Below are positions 56,504-64,000 of a DNA stretch of 64,000 nucleotides, piece by piece (position 1 is the first letter of the stretch; every line of letters begins with the position of its first letter). The translations under genes were made by a program, and so were the position numbers. The notes below the pieces were generated by a model that worked only from the letters and a program-made list of their open reading frames with translations, was not told the origin of the DNA and searched no databases. The DNA comes from Chitinophaga pinensis (GTDB lineage: Bacteria > Bacteroidota > Bacteroidia > M30B66): assembly GCA_945883545.1 (NCBI GenBank), contig CAMCXT010000002.1, positions 62,001-126,000 on the forward strand. Direction: 5' to 3'.

Positions 56504-57538
56504 ATGAGCACGGTTGTAAACGATATTCCTGCATTTACCGCAAAAGATCTGGTTACTGACCAGGAAGTACGCTGGTGTCCTGGCTGCGGCGATTATTCGA
56601 TCCTGAAACAAGTTCAAACTGTTATTCCAGAATTGGGATTGAAACGTGAAGAGATAGTTTTCATCTCTGGAATCGGTTGTTCTTCGCGCTTTCCATACTA
56701 CATGGAGACGTATGGGATGCACTCTATACATGGAAGAGCTACAGCGATTGCTTCGGGCTTGAAAATTACCCGTCCTGAATTAAGTGTTTGGATTATTACC
56801 GGCGACGGCGATTCGCTTTCGATCGGCGGGAATCACTTCATACACTTGTTGCGTCGAAATATCGATGTGAATATTCTGTTGTTCAACAACGAGATTTACG
56901 GACTCACAAAGGGTCAATACTCTCCAACATCGGAGCTTGGAAAGGTTACCAAATCAACTCCCATGGGATCGGTGGATCATCCATTCAATCCTTTGGCACT
57001 TGTTTTAGGTGCAGAAGGAACTTTTGTTGCCCGTTCGATGGACCGCGATCCGATTCATTTGAGAACAGTGCTGAAACGCGCAAACGCACACAAAGGGGCA
57101 TCTTTGGTCGAGATCTATCAAAACTGCAACGTGTTTAATGATGGCGCTTTTGAGGTATTCACTGAGAAGTCGAGCAAGGCTGATGAAACGTTGTTCATCG
57201 AGCATGGCCAGCCGTTGGTTTTTGGAGCACAAAAAGACAAAGGAATTTTGATTGATGGCTTCACTCCGAGAGTGGTATCAATGAATGATGTTTCTGCGAA
57301 TGACCTTTGGATTCATGATGAAACCGATCGTGTAAAGGCAGGAATTCTGACCCGTTTCTTTGATGATCCTAAGAATGGACCGCATTTTCCTCGCCCATTT
57401 GGGGTGTTTTATGCAGAAGATCGTTTCACATACGAAACAGCATTGAAAAAGCAGCTTGAAGATGCCATTACGGCAAAAGGCGCAGGAGATTTAGATGCCC
57501 TGCTTCGCGGTAGCAATACTTGGCAAGTAAAAGGCTAG
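56504..57538 (+). CDS. korB: 2-oxoacid:ferredoxin oxidoreductase beta subunit
   Basis: A 344-residue TPP-binding beta subunit. [17 protein letters not shown] has the conserved Cys pair, [36 protein letters not shown] follows, and the TPP motif is [44 protein letters not shown]. The substrate is more likely 2-oxoglutarate than pyruvate on overall pattern, but that is an inference. No separate ferredoxin-like delta subunit is in the operon; the CPGC cysteines bind the Fe-S cluster in the family. It converges on gldH (8-bp gap). Confidence 0.94.
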   Translation: MSTVVNDIPAFTAKDLVTDQEVRWCPGCGDYSILKQVQTVIPELGLKREEIVFISGIGCSSRFPYYMETYGMHSIHGRATAIASGLKITRPELSVWIITGDGDSLSIGGNHFIHLLRRNIDVNILLFNNEIYGLTKGQYSPTSELGKVTKSTPMGSVDHPFNPLALVLGAEGTFVARSMDRDPIHLRTVLKRANAHKGASLVEIYQNCNVFNDGAFEVFTEKSSKADETLFIEHGQPLVFGAQKDKGILIDGFTPRVVSMNDVSANDLWIHDETDRVKAGILTRFFDDPKNGPHFPRPFGVFYAEDRFTYETALKKQLEDAITAKGAGDLDALLRGSNTWQVKG

Positions 57539-57545
57539 GTAGAAG

Positions 57546-58025
57546 TTATTCGGGCTGGTATTTTTCGATGCGCATACCAACTTCCATAATCATAGGAAGT
57601 TCAGGGGTTTGCATCGCCTGGTAAACGCTGAATTCGTATTTGCCTTTCATCGGGAAACGAAGGTTCCTTTTGAACATGATTTGGCTGTCCCAAATATCGC
57701 CGAGTCCGGAACCAGTCCATTTGCCATTTTGGTCTTGTAGAACAAGCTCAATGGTGTCTTGAGCCGATTTCCCATTGGGGAATTTCGTTTTCATGAACAC
57801 ATACAAATTGCTGTATTGATAGCCTTCTGCATGTCGGATGTTGAGGTAAAAGTTGTTCCCTTCAGTTGTGTCAGCGATATCCACTGTAAAGGTTACTGGT
57901 GTGGTTGATTTCCACACATTGTTTTCGATGGCGGTATTGTCTTCAAAAATGCGCGACTGATCACAGCTGCCCAGAAACAGAACAGCAAACAAGCTTAAAA
58001 TCAGGAGGTTAATCTTTCTTTTCAC
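57546..58025 (-). CDS. gldH: Gliding motility lipoprotein GldH
   Basis: A 159-residue lipoprotein with lipobox LFLGSC (Cys about 21) and the GldH core: NNVWKSTTPVTFTVDIADTTEGNNFYLNIRHAEGYQYSNLYVFMKTKFPNG, GKWTGSGLGDIWDSQIMFKRNLRFPMKGKYEFSVYQAM. In Flavobacterium johnsoniae gldH is needed for gliding. Here it lies 34 kb away from gldKLMN. Its start overlaps the last 17 bases of ricT, so the two are probably co-translated, as in many Bacteroidota. Confidence 0.93.
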   Translation of the reverse strand: MKRKINLLILSLFAVLFLGSCDQSRIFEDNTAIENNVWKSTTPVTFTVDIADTTEGNNFYLNIRHAEGYQYSNLYVFMKTKFPNGKSAQDTIELVLQDQNGKWTGSGLGDIWDSQIMFKRNLRFPMKGKYEFSVYQAMQTPELPMIMEVGMRIEKYQPE

Positions 58026-59547
58026 TGTTTGGATTGGGGTTCTGAGGTGGACGGTTCGGCCTGTTTCTTCTTTGCTGATTTCGGTTAGGATTGTTTCCTA
58101 CCTTATTGTCATCAGCTTGATTTTGTGGTCGAGGTTGCTGGTTTTGAGGGCGGTTAGGATTGTTTCCAGTTTGTGGAGTTGAATTGTTTTCAGTAGCACC
58201 GCCTTGATTTTGAGGGCGCGGTTGAGGTGGACGGTTTTGTTGCTTGTTGGCATCCGGTTTATTTTCCCCTTGAACCCGTGGTTGCTGCGGACGATTCGGA
58301 TTTTGTTGCGGCCTTTGCTGTTGCTGCGGTCTCTGTTGCTGCTGCGCTTGAGGAGGTCGCTGTTGTTGAACAGGGCGATTTTCTGCAGTTGTGGTAGTAC
58401 TTAATTCACCTTCAGGACGGTTGCCCGGTTTTTTCTTTTTCTTCTTTTTGTTTTTCTTGCTAGCATCAAAGCGAGTGAGGCTGTCTTGACCAACAACATT
58501 TTCGTAGTCGGGATCTTTTGCTACTTCAACTATGTCCTTTTTGCCGAGAAGTGCTTCGGGTTTTTCGCCGGCTTTATTTAAGGCGATGATTTCCTTCACA
58601 CGGCTAACAGGAACGGCGATAAAGTTGCCGAGATCTTCGAAATAGGCGTAAAACATGACACCTCTGAAGATGTCGGTTTTTTGATGAACAGCGTTTCCTT
58701 TGAGTGTTTCTAGTTTTACGTTCGACTCTGGGAAATCCTTTATAGCATCGAGATACGAATCAAGTTCGTAGTTGAGGCAGCACTTCAGTTTTCCGCACTG
58801 GCCGGCAAGCTTCTGTGGGTTGAGCGATAGTTGTTGGTAACGCGCGGCACTGGTGTTTACCGATCTGAAATCGCGCAGCCAAGTTGAGCAGCAAAGCTCA
58901 CGACCGCAGGATCCAATTCCGCCGAGGCGGGCACTTTCTTGACGAGAGCCAATCTGGCGCATCTCAACACGGATGCGGAATTCATCAGCCAAGTGGCGAA
59001 TGAGTTCACGGAAATCTACACGTTCGTCGGAGGTATAATAAAAGATTGCTTTAGTGCCGTCGCCTTGGTATTCTACGTCGCTGATTTTCATGTTCAGCTT
59101 CAGTTCTGTAGCCATGGCTCTGGCGCGAAGCATTGTGGGATTTTCGCGATCAACAGATTGTTGCCATTTTTCGATGTCGGCAGGACGGGCTTTTCGGTAA
59201 ACAGCTTTGATGCCGGAATCGTCTTGAACGCTCAGCTTTTTCATCTGAAGTCGGACCAATTCGCCGGTCATTGACACCATGCCGAGATCGTGTCCTGGGG
59301 AGGCTTCAACCGCCACAGCATCGCCAACGGCTAAACCTGAAACATCGCCAATTTTGAAGAATTCTTTGCGGGAATTTTTGAATCGAACTTCCACGATGTC
59401 GCAAGCGGGCATTCCAGCGGGTTGTTCCATATTGGACAACCAGTCGAACACCGGTAATTTTGAACATCCTCCTACGCCACAAGCCCCGTTATTGTTACAT
59501 CCGGCAGGTAATCCACCACGTCCGGAAGAGCAGCTACTACATCCCAT
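58009..59547 (-). CDS. ricT: RicT/PSP1-domain iron-sulfur protein with long low-complexity tail
   Basis: A 512-residue protein. It has a Cys-rich N-terminus (MGCSSCSSGRGGLPAGC, then GACGVGGCSK), the PSP1 domain (about 50-330) with IVEVRFKNSRKEFF, FYYTSDERVDFRELIRHLADEFRIRVEMRQIGSRQESARLGGIGSCGRELCCSTWL and GQCGKLKCCLNYELDSY, then a tail of about 145 residues rich in Pro, Gln, Asn, Arg and a Lys run. PSP1/RicT proteins bind Fe-S and in Bacillus act in the Ric complex on RNA processing. The tail looks disordered and could bind RNA or partners. It is upstream of gldH. Confidence 0.9.
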   Translation of the reverse strand: MGCSSCSSGRGGLPAGCNNNGACGVGGCSKLPVFDWLSNMEQPAGMPACDIVEVRFKNSRKEFFKIGDVSGLAVGDAVAVEASPGHDLGMVSMTGELVRLQMKKLSVQDDSGIKAVYRKARPADIEKWQQSVDRENPTMLRARAMATELKLNMKISDVEYQGDGTKAIFYYTSDERVDFRELIRHLADEFRIRVEMRQIGSRQESARLGGIGSCGRELCCSTWLRDFRSVNTSAARYQQLSLNPQKLAGQCGKLKCCLNYELDSYLDAIKDFPESNVKLETLKGNAVHQKTDIFRGVMFYAYFEDLGNFIAVPVSRVKEIIALNKAGEKPEALLGKKDIVEVAKDPDYENVVGQDSLTRFDASKKNKKKKKKKPGNRPEGELSTTTTAENRPVQQQRPPQAQQQQRPQQQQRPQQNPNRPQQPRVQGENKPDANKQQNRPPQPRPQNQGGATENNSTPQTGNNPNRPQNQQPRPQNQADDNKVGNNPNRNQQRRNRPNRPPQNPNPNSEKKD

Positions 59548-59575
59548 TCTATTTCTTGATCGCTATATGTAAACA

Positions 59576-59617
59576 GTTGATGCTGGTACGAAAACGCGAT
59601 TGGTTTTACGCATCAAC
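59576..59617 (-). promoter_or_regulatory. 5'-UTR hairpin before ricT
   Basis: Perfect 8-bp arms GTTGATGC (59576-59583) and GCATCAAC (59610-59617) enclose AAAAC/GTTTT and GT/AC pairs, giving a long imperfect hairpin. It ends 29 nt before the ricT ATG at 59547. On the minus strand a TAGATTTG (-7 type, plus-strand 59625-59632) lies just upstream, so the hairpin would be in the leader RNA. Confidence 0.4.
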
Positions 59618-59675
59618 CGACACGCAAATCTAAAGAATAAAACTTCAAAATAATCCGACCCTTGCAGATGCAGAA

Positions 59676-60821
59676 TCAAGCATTCGTTTTTGCGAATTTT
59701 TCTTTTCTAAAAACGTCTGAAATCAGGATGCAGCAATCGAAGAAGATGATTTTCCCGTGTCCATTTCGTTCGATGTGCAATATGGCATCGTTCACGTAAG
59801 TGCTGATTTCGGCGTAGTTGCCGGGATGGAAGAAGCGGGCAAATTTATCGAGGAAACCGTTTTCTTTGTCGGTTAGTCGGTTCAGTGATGGCTGATGGTT
59901 TTTCAAGACCGTTTGACGAATCATGAATAAGCCGTACGTGAGGAAACCTTTCTGCCACTCTCTTCCTTTTTTGTGGAAGCTATCCGACTGGGCGATGAGT
60001 TCGGTGATGTTGTATTGGTAGCAGGCGAGCATCCAATTTCGAAAAAGATCGAGTTGTTCGTCGGATTCGTCTTGGTTTTCGAGCAGCCATTTCGCCAAAG
60101 AAACATTTCCCTCGGCGATCTCTGAAACCTTTCGAGCGGCCTCTGCAGTTGAATCAACCAATCTGTGGATGACCTCTGCACATTCTTCGATAGAATACGC
60201 TTCAATTTTTTGAAGTTGTGCTCTTGAAAGAATGGTGCTCAACAAATCTTGAGGCTTTTCGGAAACAAGAATGATGAGGGTTTTATCAGAAGGTTCTTCA
60301 AGCGACTTTAGGAGACGGTTGGCCGTTTCCACATTCATGAATTCGGGCAGCCAGATGATGAAGAACTTGTAGCCATCTTCCACCGAAACCATGCTAAGCT
60401 GCCGAATGATTTCGGATGCTTCTTCAACATAAATTTTAGGCTGCTTGTTGCCAGCGTTGATGTAATCGAGCCAATTGTCCACACCCATGTATGGGTTGCC
60501 CAGTAAGCAATCGCGAAATTCGGTGATCAATTCGTTTGAAACGCCTTTGCTTTTTGTGTTTTCCTTGATCATCGGAAAAGACAGATGCAAATCAGGATGG
60601 ACCAATTTGGTTATTTTGATGCATGACGAGCACTTCCCGCAGGAGTCGGTTGGAGTGGGAGCTGCGCAGGCAAGGTATTGCACATAGGCAAGTGCTAGCG
60701 GAAGGGCTCCACATCCTTCAGGCCCCGCAAAAAGCCGTGTATGTGCAACTCGACCTTCGGAGGCATTGGAGATTAATTTTTTCTTGATGGCTTCGTGGCC
60801 AACTACTGCGCTAAACTGCAT
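59676..60821 (-). CDS. holB: DNA polymerase III delta-prime-like clamp-loader subunit
   Basis: A 381-residue protein. It begins MQFSAVVGHEAIKKKLISNASEGRVAHTRLFAGPEGCGALPLALAYVQYL, with a degenerate P-loop (GPEGCGALPL, no Lys), as in delta-prime. CGKCSSCIKI is the Zn module. HPDLHLSFPMI, EEASEIIRQLSMVS, IIWLPEFMNVETANRLLKSLEEPSDKTLIILVSEKPQDLLSTILSRAQLQKI is the AAA+ sensor region. The frame is open for 33 more codons upstream, but that stretch is encoded by the intergenic repeat at 60847-60890 and is not part of the family, so the ATG at 60821 is chosen. It is followed by ricT after 128 bp. Confidence 0.94.
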   Translation of the reverse strand: MQFSAVVGHEAIKKKLISNASEGRVAHTRLFAGPEGCGALPLALAYVQYLACAAPTPTDSCGKCSSCIKITKLVHPDLHLSFPMIKENTKSKGVSNELITEFRDCLLGNPYMGVDNWLDYINAGNKQPKIYVEEASEIIRQLSMVSVEDGYKFFIIWLPEFMNVETANRLLKSLEEPSDKTLIILVSEKPQDLLSTILSRAQLQKIEAYSIEECAEVIHRLVDSTAEAARKVSEIAEGNVSLAKWLLENQDESDEQLDLFRNWMLACYQYNITELIAQSDSFHKKGREWQKGFLTYGLFMIRQTVLKNHQPSLNRLTDKENGFLDKFARFFHPGNYAEISTYVNDAILHIERNGHGKIIFFDCCILISDVFRKEKFAKTNA

Positions 60822-60846
60822 GCGACGAAGGTAAGGAATAAATTTT

Positions 60847-61200
60847 ACCTCTCTCCCTAACCCTCTCTCCACGGGCGAGAGGGGATTGATCTCGAATTCT
60901 TTGGGCATTTGATTTAACACATGATTTTCATTGTTTCCGTGTTGTCCATTATTACCGAGATGCTGTTCCCTCTCCTGCGGAGAGGGCTAGGGAGAGGTTA
61001 GCGGATTCACCTCTCTCCCTAACCCTCTCTCCGCAGGAGAGAGGGGATTGATCGCGAATTCTCTGATCATTTGATTCTAAGTAAGGTTTTCAGTTTTACC
61101 TTGATGCTCAGATTAAGCACAAGACTATTCCCTCTTCTGTGGAGAGGGCTAGGGAGAGGTTAGCGGATTTACCTCTCTCCACGGGCGAGAAGGGATTGAT
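60847..61200. repeat. 162-bp-period tandem repeat with large hairpins
   Basis: Unit 1 is 60847-61008, unit 2 is 61009-61170, unit 3 is a partial of 30 bp (61171-61200). Each unit starts with a 44-bp ACCTCTCTCCCTAACCC...-type block (60847-60890, 61009-61052; a shortened form at 61171-61200), then a middle part that is diverged except for GAATTC and CATTTGATT, and ends with an inverted form of the same block (60968-61008, 61130-61170). B1 next to A2 (60968-61046) can fold into a hairpin with arms of more than 30 nt. Lies in the 441-bp divergent gap between holB (-) and the M23 peptidase gene (+). Confidence 0.8.
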
Positions 61201-61262
61201 TGCGAACGCCGTGTGTTTTTATTTTACAGTGTGATTGCCGATTTATTCCGAAATTGCCGCCG

Positions 61263-62141
61263 GTGGAAAAGAAAAAAGAGACAGCCATTCAACGCATCCT
61301 TCAAAACCTTCGGTTCAAGTATCGACTGGTGGTGATGAACGAGGAAACATATGAGGAACGCTATTCCTTGAAGCTTTCTCAGTTGAATCTTTTTACTGCC
61401 ATTGGGCTAATTGCCATCGCATTGATCCTCCTTACTACTTGGGTTATTGCGTTTACCCCACTTCGAGAGTATATTCCGGGATATTCGAGTGATGTGAACA
61501 TGCGCAGAAATCTCATCGAGTTGGCTTCGAAAGTTGATTCACTTGAAAAAGACGCAACCGACAAGAAGCTATTGTTAGAAAATATCCGCAATGTAATTAC
61601 AGGAAACACCCGCAACAGCAAGCCTGAAGCAAGAGGTGGAGAGAAGACGCAGGCCAAGAATGTTCGGCTTACGCCTTCCGATGAAGAAGCAAAGTTTCGT
61701 AAGGACGTTGATGAGGCAGATCGCTACGATATCAATGCACAACTGTCAAACACGCGCTTAAGCCAAATCAGCAACTATTACTTTTTTCCACCTTTGAAAG
61801 GAAAGCTAACCACTGTGTTTAATCCATCTGAGCGCCACTACGGTATCGACATCGTTGCGCCTAGAAATGAATCGGTGAAAGCAACCTTGGATGGCACGGT
61901 GATTTTTGCCGGTTGGACTTCTGAATTTGGACATGTAATTTACATTCAACACAGCAACAACCTGGTTTCAGTTTATGAGCACAATGCTGTTTTGTTGAAG
62001 AAGGAAGGGCAAACGGTAAAGGCTGGAGAAGCCATTGCCATTACTGGAAATTCGGGCGAATTGAGCACTTCTCCGCACTTGCATTTTGAACTTTGGTTCG
62101 ATGGGAATCCTGTAGATCCAAGAGAATTGATGGTGTTTTAA
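61263..62141 (+). CDS. M23 family peptidoglycan metallopeptidase, membrane-anchored
   Basis: A 292-residue protein with a GTG start at 61263 (MEKKKETAIQRILQNL...), N-terminal cytoplasmic part, one transmembrane helix (about 42-64, LFTAIGLIAIALILLTTWVIAF), a short coiled linker (KVDSLEKDATDKKLLLENI) and a C-terminal LytM/M23 domain (from about 180). HYGIDIVAP gives the His and Asp, and PHLHFELW gives the HxH of the zinc site; NTIYIQH-like VIYIQHSNNLVSVYEH is present. All ligands are present, so it is probably active on cross-bridges. A longer reading from a TTG at 61200 overlaps repeat DNA and is not accepted. Confidence 0.9.
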   Translation: MEKKKETAIQRILQNLRFKYRLVVMNEETYEERYSLKLSQLNLFTAIGLIAIALILLTTWVIAFTPLREYIPGYSSDVNMRRNLIELASKVDSLEKDATDKKLLLENIRNVITGNTRNSKPEARGGEKTQAKNVRLTPSDEEAKFRKDVDEADRYDINAQLSNTRLSQISNYYFFPPLKGKLTTVFNPSERHYGIDIVAPRNESVKATLDGTVIFAGWTSEFGHVIYIQHSNNLVSVYEHNAVLLKKEGQTVKAGEAIAITGNSGELSTSPHLHFELWFDGNPVDPRELMVF

Positions 62142-62230
62142 AGGATCGCCAGAAATTGTTTAGGGTAGTTTTTCTTTGGCGAAAAATGTTCTTTAGCTCT
62201 TCTGATAAACAGTAATTTTGAAGCCGAATT

Positions 62231-63742
62231 ATGGGAATTAAATCAATACTTGCTAAACCGATTGCAGCTTTCATTGCATCGAAGGTGAAAAAATGGAGCC
62301 TAAATCCATTTGAAACACAGCGCAATGTTTTTCAAGAACTCATTCGAAAAGGCAAAAACACACAATTCGGAAAGGACCATCATTTTGATCAGGTCCGAAC
62401 ATATGAAGATTTTAAAAAACATGTGCCCGTTAGAGATTACGAGGGCCTTAAGTCTTATATCGATAGAGTTACAAAGGGAGAAAAGGATATTCTTTGGCCA
62501 GGCAAGCCGATTTATTTCTGTAAAACATCTGGCACAACCTCAGGCACGAAGTACATTCCGATAACAAGCGATTCAATCCACAACCACATCGAATCGGCCC
62601 GAAATGCCCTGTTGCTTTATATTCACGAAACCGGAAATTCTAAATTTTTAGATGGCAATTTGATTTTTCTTTCCGGAAGTCCGGTGTTAAGTGAAATTGG
62701 TGGTATTCCATTAGGGCGATTAAGTGGCATTGTGAATCACCATGTTCCGGGCTATCTGCGCAGAAACCAGCTTCCTAGCTACGAAACGAATTGTATTGAA
62801 GATTGGGAAACCAAGGTGCGCAAAATTGCGGATGAAACGATCACCAAACCCATGTCGCTGATCAGCGGAATCCCTTCTTGGGTGCAGATGTATTTTGAAA
62901 TCCTGCAGGAAAAAACAGGAGGGAAAGACATCAAAGAAATCTTCCCGGAATTTTCGGTGTTTGTGTATGGAGGCGTAAACTATGAACCTTATCGTTCGCG
63001 CTTCGAAAAGCTAATTGGCAAAAAGATCGATTCTGTGGAGTTGTTTCCTGCGTCTGAAGGCTTCTTTGCTTACCAAGACAAACAACCTTCAGAAGGCTTG
63101 TTGTTGATTTTAGATTCAGGAATTTTCTACGAATTCATCCCTGCAGATTCATTCTTTGATGAAAATCCAACGCGCCTCAGTTTGGAGGAAGTGGAACTCG
63201 GTGTGAATTACGCCTTAATCTTGAGCAACAACGCTGGTTTGTGGGCATACAACATCGGCGACACTGTGAAATTCGTCTCCAAGAATCCTTACCGAATTGT
63301 TGTAAGTGGACGAATCAAGCATTTCACATCCGCCTTTGGCGAACACGTTATTGCTGAAGAAGTTGAACAGGCATTGAAGGAAGCATCCTTGGGTGAGAAT
63401 GTGGAGATTGTAGAGTTTACAGTCGCGCCGCAAGTAACACCTGATTCTGGCTTGCCTTACCATGAATGGTTTGTGGAGTTTAACCAGAAGCCATCCGATC
63501 CGGAAAGGTTCCGCAGCAAAATCGACAAAGCGCTTCAAGACCGGAACATTTATTACAAAGACCTGATCAAAGGGAACGTTCTGCAGCCGTTGGTTATCAG
63601 AAGTTTAGAGAAGGATTCTTTTGTGAAGTACATGAAATCACAAGGGAAATTGGGTGGTCAGAACAAGGTTCCCCGTTTGAGTAACGACCGAAAAATAGCC
63701 GAAGTGCTCAACGATTTCACCACCGAAAGTTGGGGCAATTAA
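62231..63742 (+). CDS. GH3 auxin-responsive-promoter family protein
   Basis: A 503-residue protein of the GH3 family (acyl-adenylating enzymes related to firefly luciferase). The N-terminus has FELIRKGKNTQFGKDH-like FQELIRKGKNTQFGKDHHF and FKKHVPVRDYEGLKSYIDRV. The ATP-binding P-loop-like motif is FCKTSGTTSGTKYIPIT. YGGVNYEPYRSRFEKL, ELFPASEGFFAYQD and LWAYNIGDTVKFVSKNPYRIVVSGRIKHFTSAFGEHV are the usual C-terminal blocks. In plants GH3 proteins join amino acids to hormones; in Bacteroidota the substrates are unknown. TAATTTTG, an exact -7 type motif, ends 10 bp before the ATG. It is an independent gene 89 bp after the M23 peptidase. Confidence 0.9.
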   Translation: MGIKSILAKPIAAFIASKVKKWSLNPFETQRNVFQELIRKGKNTQFGKDHHFDQVRTYEDFKKHVPVRDYEGLKSYIDRVTKGEKDILWPGKPIYFCKTSGTTSGTKYIPITSDSIHNHIESARNALLLYIHETGNSKFLDGNLIFLSGSPVLSEIGGIPLGRLSGIVNHHVPGYLRRNQLPSYETNCIEDWETKVRKIADETITKPMSLISGIPSWVQMYFEILQEKTGGKDIKEIFPEFSVFVYGGVNYEPYRSRFEKLIGKKIDSVELFPASEGFFAYQDKQPSEGLLLILDSGIFYEFIPADSFFDENPTRLSLEEVELGVNYALILSNNAGLWAYNIGDTVKFVSKNPYRIVVSGRIKHFTSAFGEHVIAEEVEQALKEASLGENVEIVEFTVAPQVTPDSGLPYHEWFVEFNQKPSDPERFRSKIDKALQDRNIYYKDLIKGNVLQPLVIRSLEKDSFVKYMKSQGKLGGQNKVPRLSNDRKIAEVLNDFTTESWGN

Positions 63743-63807
63743 TTTTGGCACTTTCCTTGCAAAGCGCCGCCGGCTGGAATTGACATTTCAGATTAATTTA
63801 AATCACT

Positions 63808-64000
63808 ATGAGATTTACACGATTCTTTATCGCATTGTTATTGCCTTTGGCAATGGTTTCCTGCGCCGAGGAAGATCTGCCAGAAGAAGAAACTGATCCT
63901 CGAATCAAATTCACCGGCAACTGGACGGTTTCAGAAGAAACAGCAGGAGTCGCTTCAGGAACCTATCCATCTACTATCATTCTCGACACAGCAAATACTA
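63808..64000 (+). CDS. Lipoprotein, cut by right window edge
   Basis: Start ATG at 63808; 64 codons are visible with no stop. The signal peptide MRFTRFFIALLLPLAMVSC has a lipobox (AMVSC). The mature start is acidic (AEEDLPEEETDPRIKFTGNWTVSEE), with IKFTGNWTVSE like a small lipocalin-type or other beta-barrel lipoprotein of Bacteroidota. No family can be given from this fragment. Confidence 0.75.
   Translation, partial: MRFTRFFIALLLPLAMVSCAEEDLPEEETDPRIKFTGNWTVSEETAGVASGTYPSTIILDTANT

Noticed and set aside
60822-60920. N-terminal extension of holB (33 codons)
   Set aside because: Encoded mostly by the intergenic repeat block, not by the HolB family.

Overview
The window is chromosomal DNA from a member of the Bacteroidota, most likely a Flavobacteriia-type gliding or type IX secretion (T9SS) lineage. 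The evidence is a porP/sprF-like, gldK, gldL, gldM, gldN operon, a separate gldH, a secreted protein with a T9SS C-terminal sorting domain, a TonB-dependent receptor with a carboxypeptidase-D-like N-terminal domain, DUF4175 and DUF983 proteins, and several upstream regions carrying the phylum's promoter motif (TTG about 19-22 nt before TAnnTTTG). G+C is moderate to low by eye. Gene density is high. I see no tRNA, rRNA, CRISPR array, insertion sequence or prophage.

Layout. 1-7.4 kb: truncated TonB-dependent receptor (-), dprA (+), ABC-F ATPase (-), DUF983 protein (+), NAD(P)-binding protein and outer-membrane beta-barrel (-). 7.4-14.1 kb, all (-): groES-groEL with their own promoter, preceded by a tight operon miaB, sigma-54 activator, lptE, TPR-like protein, secG that ends in a clear terminator. 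14.2-23.7 kb (+): topA, a ureohydrolase-fold protein lacking metal ligands, and the T9SS/gliding motor operon, closed by a two-way terminator. 23.8-33.5 kb, mostly (-): mannose-1-phosphate guanylyltransferase, aminotransferase, SprT-like protein, NlpC/P60 lipoprotein, MORN-type repeat protein, M16 peptidase and nadA. 34-42.2 kb (+): rpiB, a very large DUF4175 membrane/coiled-coil protein, a HATPase anti-sigma-like protein, ybeY (non-ATG start), mnmG flanked by two parS-like sites, a methyltransferase and a DUF4442 protein. 42.2-47.9 kb (-): an AT-rich glycosyltransferase trio, a Spx/ArsC-like protein and glutaryl-CoA dehydrogenase. 48-50.7 kb (+): Dps, kbl and a beta-barrel. 50.9-54.4 kb (-): a T9SS-exported lysyl oxidase-like protein and an aldo/keto reductase, separated by a REP-like palindrome. 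54.6-57.5 kb (+): two-subunit 2-oxoacid:ferredoxin oxidoreductase. 57.5-60.8 kb (-): holB, ricT, gldH. 60.8-61.2 kb: a 162-bp-period tandem repeat with very large hairpins. 61.2-64 kb (+): M23 peptidase, GH3-family protein and a truncated lipoprotein.

The genes form a mostly housekeeping and cell-envelope region: protein export (SecG, T9SS), LPS export (LptE), protein folding (GroESL), tRNA modification (MiaB, MnmG), rRNA maturation (YbeY), replication (HolB, TopA) and cell-wall remodelling (NlpC/P60, M23). The most noteworthy items are the two parS-like sites bracketing mnmG, the hidden 5' part of ybeY with an apparent CTG start directly after an in-frame TAG, the lysyl oxidase T9SS cargo, the 162-bp repeat array, and the degenerate arginase-fold protein between topA and the T9SS operon. 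I did not find a clear new multi-gene defence or mobile system.
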